Of a stretch of DNA of 64,000 nt, positions 35,961 through 45,036 are shown one piece after another. Below the pieces are notes generated by a model. That model did no database searches. It was not told the DNA's origin and saw only the letters and a list, made by a program, of their open reading frames with translations. Origin of the DNA: Algoriphagus sp. PAP.12 (lineage in GTDB: Bacteria > Bacteroidota > Bacteroidia > Cytophagales > Cyclobacteriaceae); NCBI RefSeq assembly GCF_026652115.1, contig NZ_JAPPSQ010000004.1:124001-188000 (forward strand), in the 5' to 3' direction. The first letter of the stretch is position 1. Each line of letters begins with the position of its first letter. The translations under genes were made by a program, and so were the position numbers.

Positions 35961-36433
35961 TTATAGGATTTATCATTGATCGCCCTCATGGTACAGAGCA
36001 CTCCATCCAAATGATCATATTCATGTTGAATCAATTCTGAAATTGCTCCCTCCACCTTCCAAACTTGCTTTTCCCGGTTTTCATCCACATAGGACAGTGT
36101 CAGTGATTGATGTCTATTCACCTTCACCAAAAGATTGGGAAAGCTCATACAATCATCCCACAGCTCAAATTTTTCAACACTCAAATCCTGCAGCACAGGA
36201 TTAATGATGATATAAGGCTTATCCAAGTTGAGATAAAACAAGCGCTTCATGATCCCTAACTGTGGAGCCGCAATCCCTCTTCCAAAACCATAGACTTTTC
36301 GGATATCTTCCATTGCTTCATGAAGTTGATTTACCCAGTCTAAAACCTGTGGTAATTCAGACTTCACCACGGGTTTGCAAACTTCATACAGCCTAGGATC
36401 TCCCAGCTTAAGAATGTCATTGATGGTTTTCAT
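35951..36433 (-). CDS. peptide deformylase homologue with altered motif 2
   Basis: A 160-residue cytoplasmic metalloenzyme homologue that in canonical form removes the N-formyl group from new proteins. Motif 1 GRGIAAPQ (G-x-G-x-A-A-P-Q) and motif 3 HEYDH (metal ligands H137, H141 and catalytic E138) are intact. Motif 2, normally EGCLS, reads DDCMS; the ligand C95 is kept. The metal site therefore looks complete and the enzyme could be active. A second canonical deformylase probably exists elsewhere, so this may be a specialised paralogue. Its last codons form a hairpin with the converging neighbour. Confidence 0.82.
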   Translation of the reverse strand: MKTINDILKLGDPRLYEVCKPVVKSELPQVLDWVNQLHEAMEDIRKVYGFGRGIAAPQLGIMKRLFYLNLDKPYIIINPVLQDLSVEKFELWDDCMSFPNLLVKVNRHQSLTLSYVDENREKQVWKVEGAISELIQHEYDHLDGVLCTMRAINDKSYKWR

Positions 36434-36534
36434 TTCCTAATAATAATCGAAACAAATGAGTTTGTCATCTGAAATTTATTCCATTCCCTCCCCAAGCTTT
36501 CATTTTCAATGAGTCGGAATAGATCTATTTCCCT

Positions 36535-36542
36535 TACTTTTG
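36535..36542 (+). promoter_or_regulatory. TAnnTTTG -7 box of the ABC-F gene (leaderless)
   Basis: TACTTTTG ends 4 nt before the ATG at 36547, matching the Bacteroidota -7 consensus. A -33 TTTG at the usual spacing is not evident. Confidence 0.45.
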
Positions 36543-36546
36543 CCCC

Positions 36547-38460
36547 ATGAATTACCTATCGGTTGAAAATCTCAGTAAGGCTTTTGGGGAACGAAAGCTT
36601 TTTTCAAATATATCTTTCGGAATCTCCCAAGGTCAAAAAATCGCATTAGTCGGAATCAATGGGGCTGGAAAATCCACTTTGATGAAAATCATCATGGGAT
36701 TGGAGATCCCAGATACCGGGCAAGTTGCTTTGAATCAGGCTGTCAAAATTGCCTATGTGCATCAAAACCCGGTTTTCGACTCCAATCTGAGCATTTACCA
36801 AACTATTTTCGACCAAAGTAATTCAGAGGTTTTGATAGTCATTGAGGCTTATCACAAGGCTCTTCTTGAATCCGAAAGGGGAATCGACAACTCCAATGAA
36901 ATGTCCCGACTCTTCGAGCAAATGGATGCGCTTCAGGCTTGGGATTTTGAATATCAGGTGAAAGAAGTACTGGGAAAATTAGGACTTCATGACACGGATC
37001 TACCTGTTGGAAATCTATCTGGAGGGCAAAGAAAAAGAGTCGCTTTGGCAAAAGCTATTTTGGAGAAGCCAGACTTGCTATTGCTGGATGAGCCTACCAA
37101 CCACCTAGATCTAGAAACTATCGAATGGCTGGAAGATTATCTCTCCAAAGCCAATTTGGCAATTTTCATGGTAACTCATGACCGTTATTTCTTAGAAAAA
37201 GTCACCAACGAAATATTGGAACTCGATCAGGGAAAAATTCATCGATACCTTGGAAATTATGGCTACTTCCTCACTAAAAAAGCCGAGCGAATGCAAATTG
37301 AGGATGTGGAAATTGAGAAGGCGAAAAGCCTTTACAAAAAGGAACTCGACTGGATCCGAAGGCAACCCAAAGCCCGAGGCACCAAAGCCAAATACCGTGT
37401 GGATGCTTTTGAGGAGACCAAAGAGAAAGCATTTACCAAAAGAGAAGAGAGGGACATTGAGCTCACTGTTTCCACTCAACGATTGGGAAATAAAATCCTG
37501 GAAATCGACAAAATCTCCAAAGCCTATGGAGAGAAAAACCTGATTGAAGACTTCTCCTATATCTTCAAAAAGAAAGATAGAATCGGGATCGTAGGACCTA
37601 ATGGTGCCGGCAAAACAACTTTCCTGCAAACGATTACTGGACTAATCAATCCGGATCAGGGAACTGTTACTAAAGGACAGACCACTTTATTCGGTTATTA
37701 TAGACAGGAAGAGGATCGATTTGACGAAGAAAAAAGACTGATCGATGTGGTCAAAGAAGTGGCGGAAGTCGTGGTCTTGGACAAAGGACAAACTATTACC
37801 GTCAGTCAATTTTTGACTCAGTTTGGTTTTCCACCGAAGCAGCAATTCACCCCTATCGGGAAAATGAGCGGTGGAGAGCGAAGAAGACTTCAGTTGTTGA
37901 TGGTTTTGATTAAGAATCCGAACTTTTTGATCCTCGATGAACCGACCAATGATTTGGACTTGATGACCTTGAACATCTTGGAGGAATTCCTGGATACTTT
38001 CCCAGGCTGCTTGATTATCGTTTCTCACGATAGATACTTCATGGACCGATTGGTAGAGCACTTATTTGTATTTGAAGGAGAAGGTAAGATCAAGGACTTC
38101 CCTGGCAACTATACCGATTTCAGAGAATGGGAAAAAGAAAACAGTAGCAAGAGCCTAGAATCAAGTACCAAGACTTCAGAACCAAAAACCGAAGTTCTAG
38201 AGATTAAAAGTGATCAAACTGAATCTTCTCCAAAAACTAAAGCAAGCTATAAGCAAAAGCAGGAGTTTAAAAAGACGAATGAGGCCATTGCTAAATTGGA
38301 AGTGGAAAAGGAAAACATCACTCAGAAAATATCCGAAGGGATAGATGACCATGAGAAGTTGATGAAGCTTTCCAACCGAATTGGTGAAATAGATTCCGAG
38401 CTGGAAGAGTTGGAAATGATTTGGCTGGAGTTAAGTGAATTGGAGGGGATTGAAGGCTAA
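36547..38460 (+). CDS. ABC-F family ATP-binding protein (Uup-like)
   Basis: A 637-residue soluble protein with two ABC cassettes. The first Walker A is GINGAGKST (36-44), with LSGGQRKRVALAKAILEKPDLLLLDEPTNHLD; the second Walker A is GPNGAGKTT (about 350) with MSGGERRRLQLL and ILDEPTNDLD. The ABC-F linker (RRQPKARGTKAKYR) lies between them. A C-terminal charged coiled coil (about 540-637) is as in Uup. There is no membrane domain. ABC-F proteins act on the ribosome; Uup-type members are linked to ribosome rescue or assembly and genome stability. Antibiotic-resistance function is not indicated. Confidence 0.93.
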   Translation: MNYLSVENLSKAFGERKLFSNISFGISQGQKIALVGINGAGKSTLMKIIMGLEIPDTGQVALNQAVKIAYVHQNPVFDSNLSIYQTIFDQSNSEVLIVIEAYHKALLESERGIDNSNEMSRLFEQMDALQAWDFEYQVKEVLGKLGLHDTDLPVGNLSGGQRKRVALAKAILEKPDLLLLDEPTNHLDLETIEWLEDYLSKANLAIFMVTHDRYFLEKVTNEILELDQGKIHRYLGNYGYFLTKKAERMQIEDVEIEKAKSLYKKELDWIRRQPKARGTKAKYRVDAFEETKEKAFTKREERDIELTVSTQRLGNKILEIDKISKAYGEKNLIEDFSYIFKKKDRIGIVGPNGAGKTTFLQTITGLINPDQGTVTKGQTTLFGYYRQEEDRFDEEKRLIDVVKEVAEVVVLDKGQTITVSQFLTQFGFPPKQQFTPIGKMSGGERRRLQLLMVLIKNPNFLILDEPTNDLDLMTLNILEEFLDTFPGCLIIVSHDRYFMDRLVEHLFVFEGEGKIKDFPGNYTDFREWEKENSSKSLESSTKTSEPKTEVLEIKSDQTESSPKTKASYKQKQEFKKTNEAIAKLEVEKENITQKISEGIDDHEKLMKLSNRIGEIDSELEELEMIWLELSELEGIEG

Positions 38461-38478
38461 AAGCTTTGAAATATGGTG

Positions 38479-38611
38479 GAAATACAATAAAAACAAACCT
38501 CCCTCTGGTCGGTGAAATACTTTGAAAATAAATTAGTTTTCGTAGGCGAGCGAGGCTATTTCGACCCCCAGAGGGTGTCATATTTCATGAAATTTATTTC
38601 CATTGTATTTC
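38479..38611. repeat. nested inverted-repeat element between the ABC-F and AlkD-like genes
   Basis: Outer arms GAAATACAAT (38479-38488) and ATTGTATTTC (38602-38611) are perfect complements 113 bp apart. Inside, CCCTCTGGTCGGTGAAATA (38501-38519) pairs imperfectly with TATTTCGACCCCCAGAGGG (38557-38575). The interior includes GTAGGCGAGCGAGGC. Size and symmetry resemble a small MITE or a structured RNA. It is the only clear feature in this gap. Confidence 0.6.
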
Positions 38612-39326
38612 ATATATTACCCTTCAAAAAATCCTGCCTCAAATCTTCAGGAAATTTCTCAATGGCATAGCGAAGGGCTGTTCGGGGCATGGATTGATAA
38701 TGGTCTTTCAAAAAATCAAACTCCACATCAAAATCCTTGTTCCCTATCTCTCGAAGCATCCATCCCACAGCTTTGTGCATGAGGTCGTGGGGATGGTTTT
38801 TCAGCATTTCAGCCAAAGCCAAGGCATCTTTATATTCCCCCCTTTTGATCCAATAGTACGAACTGACCATAGCTACACGTTGGCTCCATAGGTGATTCTT
38901 TTTGGCCAAATCATAAAATAAGCTTTTCTCCTTGTCGAGGTAGTATGCTCCCAAAATCGGATGACAAGAAGTATCCACCAAATCCCAATTATTGACAAAT
39001 TCAAGATGATTAAGGTAAAAGTCAACCAGCTCTTTTCTGCCTTCTTCTGTTTTGGTCTTTTGATAACGATACACCAGGGCAATCACAGCAGTCAATCGAA
39101 CCTCATGAATTGGATTCTTTAGCAACTCTTCCAATTCTTCCAGACTGATTTCTTTGAAAAACTCTTTGGCAACTTTTCGCTGGTCAGGAACCTTTACCCC
39201 AAAAAACTGATCTCCTTCTCCATACTCACCCGGTCCCGATTTGAAAAATCTCGGAAAAAAAGCTGTTTTTTCAGGAATGGCTTTATCCTTCAGCGCTTCA
39301 ATAATTTGCTCGGTCAACTCACTCAT
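38610..39326 (-). CDS. DNA alkylation repair protein (AlkD-like HEAT-repeat family)
   Basis: A 238-residue protein built of helical HEAT-like repeats. FFGVKVPDQRKVAKEFF near residue 43, LLKNPIHEVRLTAVIALVYRY, NNWDLVDTSCHPILGAYY and GWMLREIGNKD match the AlkD DNA-glycosylase family, including the conserved WDLVD aspartate region. Family members excise bulky or cationic alkylated bases such as N7-methylguanine without base flipping. It is transcribed after the TonB receptor gene, separated by a terminator. Its stop lies at the edge of the inverted-repeat element. Confidence 0.9.
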   Translation of the reverse strand: MSELTEQIIEALKDKAIPEKTAFFPRFFKSGPGEYGEGDQFFGVKVPDQRKVAKEFFKEISLEELEELLKNPIHEVRLTAVIALVYRYQKTKTEEGRKELVDFYLNHLEFVNNWDLVDTSCHPILGAYYLDKEKSLFYDLAKKNHLWSQRVAMVSSYYWIKRGEYKDALALAEMLKNHPHDLMHKAVGWMLREIGNKDFDVEFDFLKDHYQSMPRTALRYAIEKFPEDLRQDFLKGNI

Positions 39327-39335
39327 TCCTAAAAG

Positions 39336-39365
39336 TAAAAAAGGCTGATCAATTGACCAGCCTTT
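39336..39365 (-). terminator. Rho-independent terminator of the TonB receptor gene
   Basis: On the minus strand AAAGGCTG (39358-39365) pairs with CAGCCTTT (39340-39347), and the internal GTCAATTGAT extends the stem. It continues into a TTTTTTAC run. It separates the receptor from the AlkD-like gene. Confidence 0.85.
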
Positions 39366-39368
39366 CTT

Positions 39369-41804
39369 TTAAAAGTCATCCCCCATATCGTCTCCTCCTT
39401 CTCTTCGAGAGCCCCTTTCACCTTGTTTTTCTTTAAATCCTCCAAATCGATAGGTAAAGGATAAAGTCCCGATTCTGGTTTCTCTTTGGAATTTTCTAAA
39501 CTGGGTAAATCGAGGATCTTCTGTCGTAATCCTAAAGTTTCTTGTATTGAACACATCGGAAACATTCAAACTGATCGTACCATTTCCTTTGAGTACATCC
39601 TTTCGCATCCCTACATTCAGAGTCCATTGTGGTTCGATTTGCCCCTGAGGCAAAACGATCGGTCCTCGATAGTTTCCTTGGAACTGTACATTAAACCATT
39701 TTGGTATCAACCAATTCCCCAAAAAGCTCAAGGTCCAGCTGAAATTCTCATTGCTAAAGCCTCCTTCGATATTTTCTCCATTCACTTTAGAATAAAAGAA
39801 GTTACCGGTAAGCGTCGCATCAAAATTGTTGGTGACTTGAACTTGGTTTACCAATTCAAAGCCCGTTGCAGAGCGAGTATCCGCATTTTCTCTACTTTGG
39901 ATGGCCACATTATCATCGGTAATTCTGGTAATTCTCGTTTCTACATTGGTACTGTATCGATGGTAAACAGTCGCATTGAGTAAATATCTTTCCCAGCCTT
40001 TCATATAGCCAAACTCATAGCTATCTGTGTATTCCGGTTGAAGAGCGGGATTACCAATACTCAAGTTGTATTGATCTCTTACCCGATAAATAGGAGCCAA
40101 ATCCCACATTCTAGGCCTGGATATTCTTCTGGTATAGTTAGCTGTCAGTTCATTTTCGGTCCCCAAAGTATAGCTCAAAAACATACTTGGAAAAAGGTTG
40201 AAGTAATCATTGGGGTAGCTTTCCTGATTTCTGACCGTCTCTCCTAAAGTCTCGGTATACTCAGCTCTCATTCCCAATTGATATCCAAAGTCCCCTTTCT
40301 TATTTCTATAGGTAAAATATCCAGCATAGACATTTTCCATAAAATCAAAGGTGTCAGTCAATGAATCTACTTCTATGGGTTCAAAATCAGTGAACTGATC
40401 TCCTTGGGCAAAAGTTTGTCCCCACATCCAGTTCCCAAATGTTCCTTTCAATCCGGATTCAATCTTTGCCCCTGACTCAAATGGCTTTTCATAATCCATC
40501 TGAAAGACCACCAGGTTACTTTCTCGAGGTCTGTCATTGGTTTGGGTCAATCGCTTAGTTGGATCACTTGCTCCTTCCGAAGTCAAAAACATTTGCTCAT
40601 AAAACTCCTCCTGACCACGATCATCATATGCATATGAAAGAGAAGTATACAGCCTTTGTCCAAGACTATCCAAATTCAAGGTATAATTGATTCCCCCTTC
40701 ATAATTCTTGCTCTTACTGAATTCTTCATTTTGCCTGACAAAACTTGAATCCAAAGTCCCCGTGAGACTCAAGTTTTCTTGGTTGATATCTGCGTACTCT
40801 ATCTCATCATCAAAATTCCCCTGAAAATATAAGCCCAGCATTCCTTTGGGAGAAATAGAATAATCAACCCCTGCTCTAAGCAAATGGGTCTTTTCCAATT
40901 CGTAGCCGTCTTGAACTTGACTTAGTGTCGGAGAAAAGCCTTCAATATCGGTCGTTCTGGTCCCCTCTCCCTTTTCAATCTGCCTTCTATTTTGGTAATT
41001 ATAAGACATGTAATAATTGGCCTTTCCAGTACCATAGTTTAGATTTACTCCCGCTTGATACTTTTCACGAGTACCAATAGAAGCATCCACTTGGCCATTA
41101 AAGCCCAATTTTTCATTCTTTTTCAAAACAATATTGATGATCCCTCCCACTCCTGTGGCATCGTATCTCGAAGAAGGGTTGGTAATTAATTCTACTGATT
41201 GAATACTATTCGCAGGAAATTGGGCAAGAATACTTTCTGTATCATCGCCTGAAAGGTTAGAAGGACGTCCATTGATGTAAATAAGAATATTTCCACTCCC
41301 ACGCATGGTGATTCCCCCTTCATCGTCGACTTGGATAGAGGGAAGAGTGGAGAGTAGTTGAGCCGCTGTTTGACCTTGGGAAACGATACTATTCTCAACA
41401 TTATAGGTTCGCTTGTCTATATCTGATTCAAACATGGATGTTACGCCCTCCACCACTACTTCATCTAAATTTTGTGAGTCTGGTTGAAGCTTGATTACTC
41501 CGAAATTGACATGGTTTCTATCTCCAAGATCGATTTTTTCGAAATACTCCTCATATCCAATAAAACCAACTCGGAAAATGTAGTTTCCGCTAGCCGCGTC
41601 AAAGTCAAAAGCACCATCCAAATCAGTCATACCTCCAGTCACAACTGATGAATCCTGAACACTGAGTAAGGCAATATTGGCAAACTCCAATGGTCTACTC
41701 TCTTCCAAGTCAACCACTTTTCCTTTTAAGTTGATTTGTTGAGCTGAAATACTCCCTGTAACAAATAAAAAAAGGAAACATGTTATAGAGTACATTTTAA
41801 GCAT
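39369..41804 (-). CDS. TonB-dependent outer-membrane receptor (outer membrane beta-barrel family)
   Basis: An 811-residue outer-membrane protein with a signal peptide (...VTGSISAQ). An N-terminal carboxypeptidase-regulatory-like domain (about 23-110, LKGKVVDLEESRPLEFANIAL) leads to a plug (about 120-230: LDEVVVEG, AAQLLSTLPSIQVDDEGGITMRGSG, YINGRPSNLSGDD, IELITNPSSRYDATGVGGIINIVLKK). A large beta-barrel fills the rest. The tail GGFKEKQGERGSRREGGDDMGDDF is an acidic/basic extension. It probably takes up a substrate too large for porins; there is no SusD partner. It diverges from a TPR kinase/regulator pair that might control it. Confidence 0.9.
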   Translation of the reverse strand: MLKMYSITCFLFLFVTGSISAQQINLKGKVVDLEESRPLEFANIALLSVQDSSVVTGGMTDLDGAFDFDAASGNYIFRVGFIGYEEYFEKIDLGDRNHVNFGVIKLQPDSQNLDEVVVEGVTSMFESDIDKRTYNVENSIVSQGQTAAQLLSTLPSIQVDDEGGITMRGSGNILIYINGRPSNLSGDDTESILAQFPANSIQSVELITNPSSRYDATGVGGIINIVLKKNEKLGFNGQVDASIGTREKYQAGVNLNYGTGKANYYMSYNYQNRRQIEKGEGTRTTDIEGFSPTLSQVQDGYELEKTHLLRAGVDYSISPKGMLGLYFQGNFDDEIEYADINQENLSLTGTLDSSFVRQNEEFSKSKNYEGGINYTLNLDSLGQRLYTSLSYAYDDRGQEEFYEQMFLTSEGASDPTKRLTQTNDRPRESNLVVFQMDYEKPFESGAKIESGLKGTFGNWMWGQTFAQGDQFTDFEPIEVDSLTDTFDFMENVYAGYFTYRNKKGDFGYQLGMRAEYTETLGETVRNQESYPNDYFNLFPSMFLSYTLGTENELTANYTRRISRPRMWDLAPIYRVRDQYNLSIGNPALQPEYTDSYEFGYMKGWERYLLNATVYHRYSTNVETRITRITDDNVAIQSRENADTRSATGFELVNQVQVTNNFDATLTGNFFYSKVNGENIEGGFSNENFSWTLSFLGNWLIPKWFNVQFQGNYRGPIVLPQGQIEPQWTLNVGMRKDVLKGNGTISLNVSDVFNTRNFRITTEDPRFTQFRKFQRETRIGTLSFTYRFGGFKEKQGERGSRREGGDDMGDDF

Positions 41805-42029
41805 TGATAAAGGGTTTTGGGTTAGTAAGGCTCAATAAAAAAAACTCACAATTATTTAATAATCAGAGAGTTCATACTTTATTAACTAAAAACCAGCCTT
41901 TCTTGTTTCGAACCACCCCATTAATCCTACCTATGGAGTAGACTAATGATAAGCTGCAATAACTCAGTTTTAGCGGGACTGGAAAGAGAGGATTATAATC
42001 GATAAGAAGATTTGTAAGGCACTAATAGT

Positions 42030-42037
42030 TATATTTG
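42030..42037 (+). promoter_or_regulatory. TAnnTTTG -7 box of the TPR kinase gene (leaderless)
   Basis: TATATTTG ends 3 nt before the ATG at 42041. This supports that ATG over a TTG two codons upstream, which would lie inside the box. Confidence 0.5.
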
Positions 42038-42040
42038 AAT

Positions 42041-44041
42041 ATGCGGACTCAACACCTGTCTGTCGGCGCATTTCATTTTTTAATGCTGACAATTTTTTTC
42101 TTCTTTTTATCTCCAGCGACATTTGCTGTGCAGGACTCTATTTTCCAAACTGAGGAGTTAGAAGGTAAATTGGAGAACTCCGAATTACCCGATTCGACAC
42201 GCTTTCAATTGACTCTACAATTGATTCATTTGTATGAAAAATCCGCTCAATTCAAGGCTCAGGCAGAGAAATCCATAGCACTCTTTCACACTTTTAATCC
42301 TGAGGCTAAATCAGACACTCTCAAAAAAGACATTTTGCTAAAGGCCCTCTCGCATGAAAGTGAACTCAGGGAAAGTGAGCTAAAAGGCAACCTTCATCTC
42401 AAACTTGCAGGAGCTTATTTCAATCTTTACAATTTTGATTCGGCAATTCTAGCTTATTCAGACGCACTTGAAAGATTTACCAACCAAGACTCTATCTATA
42501 TAGCTGATACTTACTTTTTCCGAGCTCAGGCAGAAGACTATCAAGGGAATTTCCTACGAGCAATGCAGGATTATCATCAAGCTCAAGATATTTATGAGGC
42601 CTTAGGAGATACCGAATATGCAAATTATGTAAGAGCAGGGGCGGCTATTCTCTTTAGTAAATATGGACTGTATGCAGAAGCAGATTCAGTCAGGCAAGAA
42701 CTCATATCAGATGCTGCTTCAAAAGGAGAGGTTGAAAATCAAATTACCCAACTTTACAATCGGGCCAATGACTTGAAAAAACAAGGTCTTAGCTCCCTAC
42801 AAATTAAAAATTTGTTGAAAGCAGATTCTTTGCGTCAAACAGGTGAAGTCAGACCTTATATTCCTCCTATTCTCTTATTCAGTATTTCTAAATTTTTTGG
42901 AGAGCGTCTTCAACTGGATAGTGCCGAATTATATTTCAATAGAGCTGTCCAAGAAATGCAAATATCCTCTGAGGTGAATGAAAATCACAATTCTTATCTC
43001 ATAGCGAAGGCAAGAATAGAATTGATAAAAGGCAATCCTTCCATTGCTTTGCAGTTAGGAAATAAAGCTTTGACTCAAGCAGAATCTAGTGGGGATATGG
43101 ATCACAAACTGGAAGCCTATGAGCTTTTGGAAGATGCTAATGAGAAACTGGGAAACACCGCATCGGCATTACAATTTCTGAAAGCAAGAAATCATTACCA
43201 AGATTCTATTTTCGAATCCAATCAGAGGAATAGCTTCTCTTATTTTCAAACTCTGTATGAAACCGAGAAAAAGGAAAAAGCAGTTTTAGAAAAGAGTATG
43301 GAAGTAGAAAACCTAAAGCAAGTTTCTGAAAAAAGAACTACCCTTTTCACCTTTTCCATGGTAGGACTATTAGCACTTGGTGGTTTCGGATTTTTAATGA
43401 TCAGGCTTAAGTCCAGCAAGAAAGAAAAGGAGCTTCAAGAAAACTTTTCCAGAGAATTATTAAAAACGCAGGAAGAGGAACGCAAAAGGATATCCAAAGA
43501 CCTTCACGATGGGCTGGGTCAAAGTTTACTGCTGATTAAAAACAAAGTAATCCTAAATCAACCGGAAAATGCTGGAGAAATGTTGGATACCGCAATCAAC
43601 GAGCTGAGATCAATAGCGAGGTCCCTGCATCCCATGCAGTTGGAAAAACTTGGGCTTTCCATGGCATTGGAACAGATGCTTGACCAGATTGACCGGGAGA
43701 CTGAATTGTTCGTAAGCACTGATATTGAAGATCTAAAAAATAAAATCCCTAAAGAGACTGAGCTCCAACTATACAGGATCGCCCAGGAAGCGATCAACAA
43801 TATATTAAAACATGCAGAAGCGGAGGCCTTGAGGGTGAACTTAAATATCACGAGAGGAAAGCTTTTACTTCTGATTGAAGACAATGGAAAAGGCTTCGAT
43901 TTTTCTGAAAAATATCAAGATTTTCAAAGCCTTGGATTAAAAACTCTCAAAGAGAGAACCGCTTCTATTTCTGGGGTGATGAATATTAACAGTGAAAAGG
44001 GAAAAGGTACCACATTAAGGTTTTTTGTAAATGTCGACTAA
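42041..44041 (+). CDS. TPR-containing sensor histidine kinase (HisKA_3)
   Basis: A 666-residue protein with a signal peptide (FFFLSPATFA), a periplasmic TPR region (about 40-400), a transmembrane helix near 440-460 (LFTFSMVGLLALGGFGFLMI), a short coiled coil and the kinase. The phosphoacceptor is H489 in ISKDLHDGLGQSLLLIKN; the ATPase N box is EAINNILKHAEAEAL, with DNGKGFDF. It is organised like the kinase at 29825-31753. The ATG at 42041 was chosen by the promoter box. The downstream regulator overlaps by 11 nt, so the two form a cognate pair. Confidence 0.92.
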   Translation: MRTQHLSVGAFHFLMLTIFFFFLSPATFAVQDSIFQTEELEGKLENSELPDSTRFQLTLQLIHLYEKSAQFKAQAEKSIALFHTFNPEAKSDTLKKDILLKALSHESELRESELKGNLHLKLAGAYFNLYNFDSAILAYSDALERFTNQDSIYIADTYFFRAQAEDYQGNFLRAMQDYHQAQDIYEALGDTEYANYVRAGAAILFSKYGLYAEADSVRQELISDAASKGEVENQITQLYNRANDLKKQGLSSLQIKNLLKADSLRQTGEVRPYIPPILLFSISKFFGERLQLDSAELYFNRAVQEMQISSEVNENHNSYLIAKARIELIKGNPSIALQLGNKALTQAESSGDMDHKLEAYELLEDANEKLGNTASALQFLKARNHYQDSIFESNQRNSFSYFQTLYETEKKEKAVLEKSMEVENLKQVSEKRTTLFTFSMVGLLALGGFGFLMIRLKSSKKEKELQENFSRELLKTQEEERKRISKDLHDGLGQSLLLIKNKVILNQPENAGEMLDTAINELRSIARSLHPMQLEKLGLSMALEQMLDQIDRETELFVSTDIEDLKNKIPKETELQLYRIAQEAINNILKHAEAEALRVNLNITRGKLLLLIEDNGKGFDFSEKYQDFQSLGLKTLKERTASISGVMNINSEKGKGTTLRFFVNVD

Positions 44042-44666
44042 TAAAACACAGGTGATAATTGCCGATGATCATCCCATTTTGTTGAAGGGTCTGGAAGACT
44101 TCTTAAGTGATCTTGGCTTTGATGTTATTGCTGCCGAATCCAATGGATTGGACACCTTGGAAAAGATCAAAAATTCCAAACCACCTCTGGCAATCCTAGA
44201 CTTGGAAATGCCAGGTCTTACAGGTCTAGAGGTAGCTAAAAACTGTAAAGACATTGGAATTGACACCAAGTTTATCCTTCTCACCCTTCATAAGGAATTA
44301 TACTTTTATCATCAGGCAAAGGACTTAAACCTATCGGGTTATATACTCAAAGATTTCGCATTGAACGATCTTTCCAAAGCAATTGAGATTGTTTTAGATG
44401 GCGGGACATTTTTTAGTGAAAAAATATTTGAAGAAATAGAAAATAGCTCCGTAAATGGAGAAGAAACTCAGCTCACCCCTTCCGAAAAGAAAATTCTACG
44501 GCTTATTGCTACAGGTCTTTCATCCAAAGACATCGCAAATAAACTCTTCATTTCAGAGAGGACTGTCGATAAGCATAGATCCAATATGATTTCTAAGCTA
44601 AATCTTGAAAAAAAGCATAACGCGCTGTTAATCTGGGCTCAAAAGAACAGGAGCTTCATTGAATAA
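44031..44666 (+). CDS. two-component response regulator, NarL/LuxR family
   Basis: A 211-residue DNA-binding regulator. The receiver domain has the acidic pair at DDH, phosphoacceptor D57 (LAILDLEMPG) and K107-type Lys in GYILKDFA. The C-terminal LuxR-type helix-turn-helix is LTPSEKKILRLIATGLSSKDIANKLFISERTVDKH. Its start overlaps the kinase by 11 nt, which indicates a cognate pair and translational coupling. A perfect palindrome of NarL-like geometry lies 17 bp downstream of its stop. The regulated genes are not proven; the divergent TonB receptor and the downstream small gene are candidates. Confidence 0.93.
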   Translation: MSTNKTQVIIADDHPILLKGLEDFLSDLGFDVIAAESNGLDTLEKIKNSKPPLAILDLEMPGLTGLEVAKNCKDIGIDTKFILLTLHKELYFYHQAKDLNLSGYILKDFALNDLSKAIEIVLDGGTFFSEKIFEEIENSSVNGEETQLTPSEKKILRLIATGLSSKDIANKLFISERTVDKHRSNMISKLNLEKKHNALLIWAQKNRSFIE

Positions 44667-44682
44667 GAGGGTTTTAATGAAA

Positions 44683-44702
44683 AATACGTATTAATACGTA
44701 TT
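44683..44702. promoter_or_regulatory. perfect 20-bp palindrome, candidate NarL-type operator
   Basis: Two tandem copies of AATACGTATT form a perfect 20-bp palindrome. Within it, TACGTAT-TA-ATACGTA is an inverted repeat of heptamers separated by 2 bp, the 7-2-7 arrangement used by NarL-family dimers. It lies between the regulator stop and the small gene at 44755. Confidence 0.55.
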
Positions 44703-44754
44703 GATCTTGGTCATCATAAAACATAGCTTTGAACTATACATTAATCTATTTTTT

Positions 44755-45030
44755 ATGAAGATCTCAAGCTCTCTTGGCAATTTTAAAATAATCCAGACTG
44801 CCCAAAATAAAGATGAACTACTTCTTTTAGGGTCTTGGAAGGATTTGGTTAGACTTTTTGATAGCAGCAGAGCATTTTTAGTCAATCGGACGGAAAACAC
44901 ATTTGGTGTTTATCTCTGCAAACAAGAGTGTGCCGATTTTTTAGGGAAGATGCTTCAACAGATTGATTACAATGAATGGGACGATCTAAAAATGGATTCT
45001 AGTTTCTTCGAAAAAAGATATTTAGCGTAA
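44755..45030 (+). CDS. hypothetical protein, 91 residues, next to the two-component pair
   Basis: I do not recognise a family. The ATG at 44755 gives MKISSSLGNFKIIQTAQNKD; earlier non-ATG starts would run through the palindrome region and are less likely. The protein is mixed alpha/beta by pattern, has two cysteines (LCKQECADFL) and has no signal peptide or membrane segment. The palindrome 52 bp upstream suggests regulation by the adjacent NarL-type regulator, which is inference from position. The next gene converges 6 bp after its stop. Confidence 0.55.
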   Translation: MKISSSLGNFKIIQTAQNKDELLLLGSWKDLVRLFDSSRAFLVNRTENTFGVYLCKQECADFLGKMLQQIDYNEWDDLKMDSSFFEKRYLA

Positions 45031-45036
45031 GGGTGA

